Source: Pseudobdellovibrionaceae bacterium
Lineage (GTDB): Bacteria; Bdellovibrionota; Bdellovibrionia; Bdellovibrionales; JAMPXM01
Length of the DNA stretch: 12,443 nucleotides
Direction of reading: 5' to 3'
Assembly: GCA_016791465.1 (NCBI GenBank)
Contig: JAEUWE010000245.1
Coordinates: 1 to 12,443, forward strand
Shown here: piece by piece, positions 7,580 to 12,443 of the stretch
Numbering within the stretch: the stretch's first letter is position 1
Layout of the letters: every line of letters begins with the position of its first letter
The notes under the pieces: model-generated
What the model was told of the DNA's origin: nothing
Database searches by the model: none
The model's input: only the letters and a program-made list of their open reading frames with translations
Position numbers and translations under genes: made by a program

Positions 7580-9238
7580 ATGCCGAAGCCCCTGCTCGAT
7601 CAATCGAGTCTACACAGTCGTTCGGAGACGTCGTCCAGATCGTTCTGGCGAGTCTTGGTTGCGCATGTTCTCTTTCTCCAAATTGATAAGAAAAAGTCGA
7701 TTGTCGACATTGTGACCGAGGCTCAGCGCGTGACGCTGACAGCGACGCTTTTATTTGCCGCGATCGCCGTCGTGATTCTCGACTTTGCTGCTTCCACTCG
7801 TGACCTCATTTTTCGTGCAACCACTAGTTCTTATGCGGTGGCGCAATATGCATCGTTGTCTGTCGCCCGAAATGACTTGGCCGAGCTGCAGCGTCTGCTT
7901 GATGCAGAGGGAACGCGGGGAGACCGCGAAGTTCTGATTCAAACGCGTAATGGAAGAGTTTACTCAAGTCTTGGCGGCGAAGAAGTATCATTCGCCTCAC
8001 CTCGTTGCTCGACTTCAGTTTGCTTTGAATCGGTGATCGATGAGGCCACGAGAATCTATATTCGAGTAGAGAGCATCATTTCGAGTCGAGTGATTTTGGC
8101 CGCTGGTGCACCAGTTGGCCAAGTGTATCTAAGGTTTTCGACGGCTCCGATTTTTAAACGAACGGCAGTCGTGATTGTCTTTTTCATCCTCGGTGGGATG
8201 ATGGGATTTATTTGGGTGAGAAGATTTAGTCGCCGCTCGGCCATGGGTGTTCACAATTCATTTCAAAGATTTATTCAAGTGACTCGAGAGATTTCTCAGA
8301 AAGAAGATTTTAGCTTGCGCGTGCGCAGTCAGGCGGGCTTGGATGTCAGCGAGATTGAAATCATTGAACTTGAGGATTTAGCGTCTGAATTCGACCGAAT
8401 GATCGATCGGATCGAGGTGCGCGATCAGTTCCTTGAGGTGATGAATCAAGACCTCGAAGAGCGTGTTGAGCGACGTACCCAAGATTTGGCTGCCGAGCGG
8501 GCGAAGTCGGTCGAGTCGGCGCGACTCGCGTCGCTGGGTGAGATGGCGAGCGGAATTGCGCATGAGATCAACAATCCACTTGCGATTATCAAAGCGAGCG
8601 CTGAGCAGCTGCTTTCACTCAAGCAGGATGAAGATGGCGAAGAATTGAGTGATCGGGCACGATTGAGTGTCGAGAGAATCAATAAGGTAACTGACCGAAT
8701 TAGCAAGATTATAAATAGTCTCCGGACTTTTGCACGTGACGGTCGACTTGACGAGTTTGAGATGGTGGCTCTTGATCGAGTGGTGACGGATACACTTGAT
8801 TTCTGTTTGGCACGTTTTCGAAGTCATGGTGTTCAGCTCAATTGCGAACAGGTGCGCAAAGGCATTTTGGTGAATTGCCGGCAGGTTCAGGTATCGCAGG
8901 TACTTTTGAACCTTCTCAATAATTCTTTTGATGCATTGCTGGCTTCAAAGGTATCGCATCCTATGGTTTCAATTGAATGTCGTGAATCCGTCGATTCGGT
9001 TGAGCTGGTTGTCACTGACAATGGACCGGGGATTCCGGATGATTTGCGCGATAAGGTTCTTCTTCCGTTCTTTACGACGAAGGAAGTGGGTAAGGGGACC
9101 GGATTGGGTTTGAGCATCTCCAGGTCAATCATGGCGGATCACGGCGGAGAGCTTGTCGTCGAAACGCCATCGCGAGGCGCGTGTATCATTATGAGATTTC
9201 CTAAAGCAGTCTCTGGAGCCCGCGTTCCTGCGGCATGA
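7580..9238 (+). CDS. Membrane sensor histidine kinase with periplasmic domain
   Basis: A 552-residue inner-membrane kinase. Residues ~52-72 (VTLTATLLFAAIAVVILDF) and ~194-214 (RTAVVIVFFILGGMMGFIW) are transmembrane helices. They bracket a periplasmic sensor of ~120 residues holding a C-x4-C pair (Cys143 and Cys148) that could form a disulfide. A HAMP-like linker and a charged coiled coil (LEERVERRTQDLAAERAK) lead to the H-box GIAHEINNPL (His328). The ATPase domain has N-box LLNNSFDA (Asn448), G1 TDNGPGI (Asp480), F-box LPFFTTK and G2 GKGTGLGLS (504-512). The start was chosen at ATG 7580, preceded closely by AAGAGA. An in-frame TTG at 7526 would overlap the previous kinase and add 18 residues of poor character. 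All catalytic boxes are intact. The gene is close behind the PAS kinase, suggesting co-transcription, yet neither kinase has a neighbouring response regulator. The sensed signal is unknown. Confidence 0.88.
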   Translation: MPKPLLDQSSLHSRSETSSRSFWRVLVAHVLFLQIDKKKSIVDIVTEAQRVTLTATLLFAAIAVVILDFAASTRDLIFRATTSSYAVAQYASLSVARNDLAELQRLLDAEGTRGDREVLIQTRNGRVYSSLGGEEVSFASPRCSTSVCFESVIDEATRIYIRVESIISSRVILAAGAPVGQVYLRFSTAPIFKRTAVVIVFFILGGMMGFIWVRRFSRRSAMGVHNSFQRFIQVTREISQKEDFSLRVRSQAGLDVSEIEIIELEDLASEFDRMIDRIEVRDQFLEVMNQDLEERVERRTQDLAAERAKSVESARLASLGEMASGIAHEINNPLAIIKASAEQLLSLKQDEDGEELSDRARLSVERINKVTDRISKIINSLRTFARDGRLDEFEMVALDRVVTDTLDFCLARFRSHGVQLNCEQVRKGILVNCRQVQVSQVLLNLLNNSFDALLASKVSHPMVSIECRESVDSVELVVTDNGPGIPDDLRDKVLLPFFTTKEVGKGTGLGLSISRSIMADHGGELVVETPSRGACIIMRFPKAVSGARVPAA

Positions 9239-9322
9239 GCAATCTGTCTCAAAGTGGTCGATCTTGACGTCAAATGTGTCCGTCAGCGGCGTATGATATG
9301 TGTGCAGTGACGCTGGGAAAAT

Positions 9323-9330
9323 GCCGATAA
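9323..9330 (+). promoter_or_regulatory. FliA-like -10 element before the CheW-CZB gene
   Basis: GCCGATAA matches the flagellar sigma-28 -10 consensus at all eight positions and lies 32 bases before the ATG of a chemotaxis adaptor gene. The expected -35 (TAAA about 15 bases upstream) is not present: GCAG is found at 9304-9307. It is a weak candidate only. TTGACG (9264-9269) and TATGAT (9292-9297) are 22 bases apart, too far for a sigma-70 pair. Confidence 0.25.
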
Positions 9331-9361
9331 GAAGCAAGGTATTGGAGCGACGGAGCAACGA

Positions 9362-10111
9362 ATGAAAGAAGAAATTTTAGTTTTCTGGTTAGGCAACAAA
9401 CGCTTTGGTATTCGCATCTCAGAGGTCAGCGAAATCGTTTCCCTTGATGGGCCTTTTGTTGAGGTTCCAGTGAAGGGGACGAGATTTGGGTCTATCGGCC
9501 AGGTCCAAGTTCGTGAACGTGTCCTACCAGTTTTAAACTTAAGACAGTTGCTCGGCCAATCGTCATGGCAGCAGTATTGTTCAGAGTTGTCCAAGCTTCT
9601 TGCTGAACGAGAGGAAGATCATCGAAAGTGGATCACTGAGCTTGAGGCCTGTGTGCGCGAGGGGCGTAATTTTAGTTTGTCTCTTGATGGCAACGGGTGT
9701 GCATTTGGTCGGTGGTACAATCAGTTTAAGACCCATGACCGTCGTCTTGGCCAGATGCTGAAGCTCTTCGATATTCCTCATAAAAAGATTCACGCGCTTG
9801 GACGCGACATTCTTGAGCTTGCCAATCGTTCCGGCAAAGAGGCCGCACTGGAGCGAATTTCGCAACTCAGGCAGGCCGAGCTCAGCGAACTTCTCAATCT
9901 TTTCGCGAAGACGCGAGAGATTTTGGCGATTCCGGTCGAACCGATCGGCATTATGACACGCGATCTCGTTTTGCCGGTTGATAATGTCGAGACGATTCAG
10001 TCCGGTGAACTTGATACCGATGGACGGGTGTACGTCATGGGTGACGGCGGCCTTGTGCCGGCGCTACAGGCCGACTTGCTCCGGATGGAATCGATGAGTG
10101 AGGCGGCTTAA
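9362..10111 (+). CDS. CheW adaptor with inserted CZB zinc-binding domain
   Basis: A 249-residue soluble protein predicted to couple chemoreceptors to the kinase CheA. Residues 1-66 are the first half of a CheW fold (ILVFWLGNKRFGIRISEVSEI, then VLPVLNLRQLLG). Residues ~78-165 are a CZB (chemoreceptor zinc-binding) domain: His87 with Trp90, Cys113 in C-A-F-G-R-W (family C-x-[LFMVI]-G-x-W), and H-x-x-x-H at His140 and His144. All four metal ligands are present with usual spacings. Residues ~185-241 resume the CheW fold (EILAIPVEPIGIMTRDLVLPV ... LVPALQADLL), shorter than usual. CZB domains in receptors and in the cyclase DgcZ bind zinc, and the Cys ligand can respond to zinc level or oxidants, so this adaptor may make kinase coupling metal- or redox-dependent (inference). 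GGAG (9352-9355) precedes the ATG by 6 bases. The gene converges on cheB, with stops overlapping by three bases. Confidence 0.87.
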   Translation: MKEEILVFWLGNKRFGIRISEVSEIVSLDGPFVEVPVKGTRFGSIGQVQVRERVLPVLNLRQLLGQSSWQQYCSELSKLLAEREEDHRKWITELEACVREGRNFSLSLDGNGCAFGRWYNQFKTHDRRLGQMLKLFDIPHKKIHALGRDILELANRSGKEAALERISQLRQAELSELLNLFAKTREILAIPVEPIGIMTRDLVLPVDNVETIQSGELDTDGRVYVMGDGGLVPALQADLLRMESMSEAA

Positions 10112-10117
10112 GCCGCC
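10102..10117. terminator. Perfect 16-bp palindrome at convergent stop codons
   Basis: GGCGGC-TTAA-GCCGCC can fold on both strands into a 6-bp all-GC stem with a TTAA loop. The loop holds TAA for the rightward CheW-CZB gene (10109-10111) and TAA for the leftward cheB (10110-10108). There is no U tract on either side, so a terminator role is uncertain. The symmetry also makes both proteins end in Ala-Ala. Confidence 0.45.
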
Positions 10118-11178
10118 GCGACGTCGCGTTTCTTGAGTTCGGTGATCAGTGCTCCGGCGATCTTACCAAGCGGGAGCATTTCTTTGACCGCGCCGATCTC
10201 GTAGGCCGCCTTGGGCATTCCCCATACCACTGAACTCTTTTCGTCCTGGCAATAGGTTGTCGCACCGGCGTTTTTCATTGCGAGTAGTCCGGCAGCGCCA
10301 TCCTTCCCCATGCCGGTCAGAACAAGGCCAACGGCATTTGCTCCGGCGTACTTCGCCACACTTCGAAAGAGAACATCGGCGGCGGGACGGACACTGTGTT
10401 CTGGGGCCTCTTGGTTGAGTTTTACATAGTAGTATGCACCACTTCGGTGCAATTCCATATGGAAGTTGCCGGGAGCGAGCAGTGCAAGACCGGGGATAAC
10501 TCGGTCGCCATCTTTGGCCTCGCGAACCTCAAAACGACAAACGCTCGATAGGGTTCGGGCAAACTGTGCTGTGAAGACAGGCGGCATGTGCTGAACGATA
10601 ACGGTGCCGGGAATGTCGTGAGGCATTTCGGTGAGTACCGCTTTGAGCGCTTCGGTGCCTCCGGTGCTCGCAGCAATAGCCAAAATCTGATGCGTTGTTT
10701 TTTCAAGAGCCGTACGACTATTGCCGCTAATGGAGTTGGGCACGGATGTCGGCGGCTTGATTTTAAGTCGTGGCACAAGATGAGCCTTAGATGCGACGCG
10801 AACGCGCTGCACAAGCTGAGCGCGCAGCTCGTCCATCCCTTTCTTGACGTCGATAGCGGGCTTTTCGATGACGTCGATAGCGCCGGCCTCGAGGGCTCGC
10901 AGTGATAGCTGTGAGCCTTTTGTTGATAGGCTGGAAACGATCACTGTTCGAATGGGGAAGTGCTGCATGACTTTCTCAAGAAAAGTAACGCCGTCCATTC
11001 GTGGCATCTCGATATCGAGAGTCATCACATCAGGCTTAAGGTCCACAAGAAGTTGGCGGGCCACGTAGGGATCTGGGGCCGTGCCGACAACTTCCATATC
11101 AGGTTCTGACGAGATAAAGTGTTGAAGAAGGCTTCGGATGACGGCAGAGTCGTCGACGATCAAGACTTTGATTTTCAT
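10108..11178 (-). CDS. cheB: Chemotaxis protein-glutamate methylesterase/deamidase CheB
   Basis: A 356-residue CheB that removes methyl groups from chemoreceptor glutamates and deamidates glutamines, activated by phosphorylation from CheA. The N-terminal receiver domain has Asp9 and Asp10, phospho-acceptor Asp55 (TLDIEMPRMDG), Ser82 and Lys106. A basic linker (~125-160) leads to the methylesterase domain with a complete triad: Ser171 in AIAASTGGTEAL, His197 in IVQHMPPVFT and Asp293 in LTGMGKDGAAG. The ADVLF and LAPGNFHM segments are also normal. Length matches the family (~350). The ATG (11178-11176) overlaps the stop of the upstream cheD-cheB fusion as ATGA, so translation is probably coupled. 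It ends in a shared palindrome with the CheW-CZB gene. Confidence 0.95.
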   Translation of the reverse strand: MKIKVLIVDDSAVIRSLLQHFISSEPDMEVVGTAPDPYVARQLLVDLKPDVMTLDIEMPRMDGVTFLEKVMQHFPIRTVIVSSLSTKGSQLSLRALEAGAIDVIEKPAIDVKKGMDELRAQLVQRVRVASKAHLVPRLKIKPPTSVPNSISGNSRTALEKTTHQILAIAASTGGTEALKAVLTEMPHDIPGTVIVQHMPPVFTAQFARTLSSVCRFEVREAKDGDRVIPGLALLAPGNFHMELHRSGAYYYVKLNQEAPEHSVRPAADVLFRSVAKYAGANAVGLVLTGMGKDGAAGLLAMKNAGATTYCQDEKSSVVWGMPKAAYEIGAVKEMLPLGKIAGALITELKKRDVAAA

Positions 11179-12443
11179 GCGGCAACTCGCTTACTTCTCA
11201 TCATTAAGATGGCGGGTCCAATTTCGTGAGCAGATAGAACTTCGTTTGGAAGGCCTTCGGCAATCAGTGCCTCCATTGCGTGTGGAAACACAACGCCAGA
11301 GGGGCTGTCGACAAAGAGAGTGCCGCCACTGTTGACGAAGTCGCGTGCACCTTGGACGCCATCGGCGCCGAAGGTACTGGTGACGATACCGAGCGAGCGT
11401 GGTCCAAGCTGGTTACTGACGAGGCTTTTGAAGAGAACATCGCCCGACGGTGTTTGACCCATGACAGACTCGCCTTTCACTAGCTTTGCGGTGAGGAGGC
11501 CATTTCGCTCGCTAACCGTGACATGACTTCCTGCTGGCGCTACATTGACTGAACCAACGCGGAGCGGTTCGCCATCGTGAATCACGCGAAAATTCAGTCC
11601 TGTCGACTTGTGTGACGCTGCAAGTTTCTTACACCATGTTTCGGCGAATCCCGAGATTGTCGAACAGCTGATGACGACAGGAGGAGTATCCGAGGCAAAG
11701 CCTTCAACCATTTGCACAAGTCGCTGCTCGGCACCGGCATTGCCGGAGATTGCAACAAGGTCGAGAGTGCCACTTGATTTTTTGCCTAGTACTGGTGGGC
11801 TTTTTCGAACGGGCTCAGTGCTCTTGCTGCGGTTGAGATATTTTTTTAAATCGACGGATGCAGCCGCTCGGACTTTTGCCACAAGCTGATCGGCCATCTG
11901 TTTTAAGACGATCGGATCAAACTGCGATGGCTTATGAACAAATTCAATGGCGCCAAGCTCGAGAGCGCGGAGTGCGGCATCGCCATCAGCTTGAAGTGAT
12001 GAGACCATGACGACAGGGATGGGAAGGTGCTGCATGAGTTTCTCAAGAAAAGCGACGCCGTTCATTTTTGGCATTTCGATATCGAGAGTGATGACGTCGG
12101 GCTTTTCTTTGACAATGAGTTCGCGTGCTGCGTAGACGTCAGCGGCTGTGCCTACGACAGTTAGGCCATTGGCTTTGAACGCATTGCTGAGAAGTGAGCG
12201 TACAGTTGCGGAGTCGTCGACGATGAGTACACGAACGGATTTTGCAACACGCAAAGAGGAGTCCTTAATTCCAGACTCGCGTTCGTTTGAGAGTGCTGAG
12301 ACGAGTTTAAATTCAGGAATACGAATGGAAATACGTCGTCCTGAAGTTCCTCCGGTATCGCTTTGCACGATCGGTATTCGCTGATTGCGAAGAAACGTTT
12401 CAGCGACTTCGACATTGCGTTCGCCGATCTGCGTGAGTTTTGT
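11175..12443 (-). CDS. CheD - receiver - degenerate CheB fusion, 5'-partial
   Basis: The frame is open from the right window edge; 422 residues are visible (numbered from base 12443). Residues 1-40 (IGERNVEVAETFLRNQ, then IPIVQSDTGGTSGRRI) are the C-terminal end of CheD, the receptor glutamine deamidase. A ~25-residue linker follows, then a full receiver domain (VRVLIVDDSATVR; Asp76, Asp77, phospho-acceptor Asp121 in TLDIEMPKMNG, Lys171), and a CheB methylesterase-like domain (~226-417). In the latter the catalytic Ser is Asn235 (AISGNAGAE) and the His is Cys260 (VVISCSTISG); the Asp (Asp361, FGADG) remains, as do DVLF and VAPAGSH. It is therefore probably not an esterase. A GTG at 12368 lies inside the CheD part and is not a credible start. 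The CheD catalytic Cys/His are beyond the window. The fusion is directly upstream of an intact cheB (ATGA overlap). A plausible role is CheD controlled by receiver phosphorylation; this is inference. Confidence 0.88.
   Translation of the reverse strand, partial: TKLTQIGERNVEVAETFLRNQRIPIVQSDTGGTSGRRISIRIPEFKLVSALSNERESGIKDSSLRVAKSVRVLIVDDSATVRSLLSNAFKANGLTVVGTAADVYAARELIVKEKPDVITLDIEMPKMNGVAFLEKLMQHLPIPVVMVSSLQADGDAALRALELGAIEFVHKPSQFDPIVLKQMADQLVAKVRAAASVDLKKYLNRSKSTEPVRKSPPVLGKKSSGTLDLVAISGNAGAEQRLVQMVEGFASDTPPVVISCSTISGFAETWCKKLAASHKSTGLNFRVIHDGEPLRVGSVNVAPAGSHVTVSERNGLLTAKLVKGESVMGQTPSGDVLFKSLVSNQLGPRSLGIVTSTFGADGVQGARDFVNSGGTLFVDSPSGVVFPHAMEALIAEGLPNEVLSAHEIGPAILMMRSKRVAA

Noticed and set aside
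8103..8114. CTGGTGCACCAG palindrome
   Set aside because: It lies within the coding sequence of the membrane kinase and is explained by codons for a Gly-Ala-Pro-Val segment; there is no supporting context for a site.
9264..9297. TTGACG and TATGAT as a sigma-70 promoter for the CheW-CZB gene
   Set aside because: The 22-base spacing is outside the functional range.
12161..12368. GTG at 12368 as the start of a free-standing CheB
   Set aside because: The upstream codons to the window edge read as conserved CheD sequence in the same frame, and the residues just after the GTG (SDTGGTSGRR) are themselves CheD.

Overview
The window reads as an ordinary bacterial chromosome segment of moderate GC content with dense coding on both strands. 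The gene content (cmk close to rpsA, several histidine kinases, a complex chemotaxis set, a lipoprotein) would fit a Bdellovibrionota-type or other delta-like proteobacterium. That placement is inference; nothing here fixes the taxon.

Left part, 1-5916: housekeeping genes. A 5'-truncated threonine ammonia-lyase with a C-terminal ACT domain (ilvA) is followed by cytidylate kinase (cmk). A hairpin separates cmk from a convergent, leftward gene for a lipoprotein with sialidase-type Asp-boxes. Further right is a start-less C-terminal remnant of an M48 metallopeptidase, also leftward, and then rpsA (six-domain ribosomal protein S1). rpsA has its own promoter, a leader hairpin just before the Shine-Dalgarno, and a strong terminator. 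In many proteobacteria cmk and rpsA are adjacent; here about 2 kb of opposite-strand accessory DNA lies between them.

Middle part, 5917-9361: signal transduction. Two histidine kinases follow in the same direction. The first is soluble with a PAS domain. The second is membrane-bound with a periplasmic sensor and a HAMP-like linker. No response regulator gene lies next to either. A perfect 17-bp palindrome sits just upstream of the first.

Right part, 9362-12443: the most interesting region, a set of chemosensory genes. A rightward gene encodes a CheW adaptor whose fold is split by an inserted CZB (chemoreceptor zinc-binding) domain with all four metal ligands. It converges on a leftward pair, and the two stop codons share the loop of a perfect GC-rich palindrome. 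The pair is a normal, catalytically complete CheB and, upstream of it with an ATGA overlap, a fusion of the C-terminal end of CheD (running off the window) to a receiver domain and a CheB methylesterase-like domain. In that domain the catalytic Ser and His are replaced by Asn and Cys. A plausible reading is a receptor-modification module with one active CheB, a CheD deamidase tethered to a phosphorylatable pseudo-CheB, and a zinc- or redox-responsive CheW. The function of the fusion is inference; the domain order and residue changes are read from the sequence.
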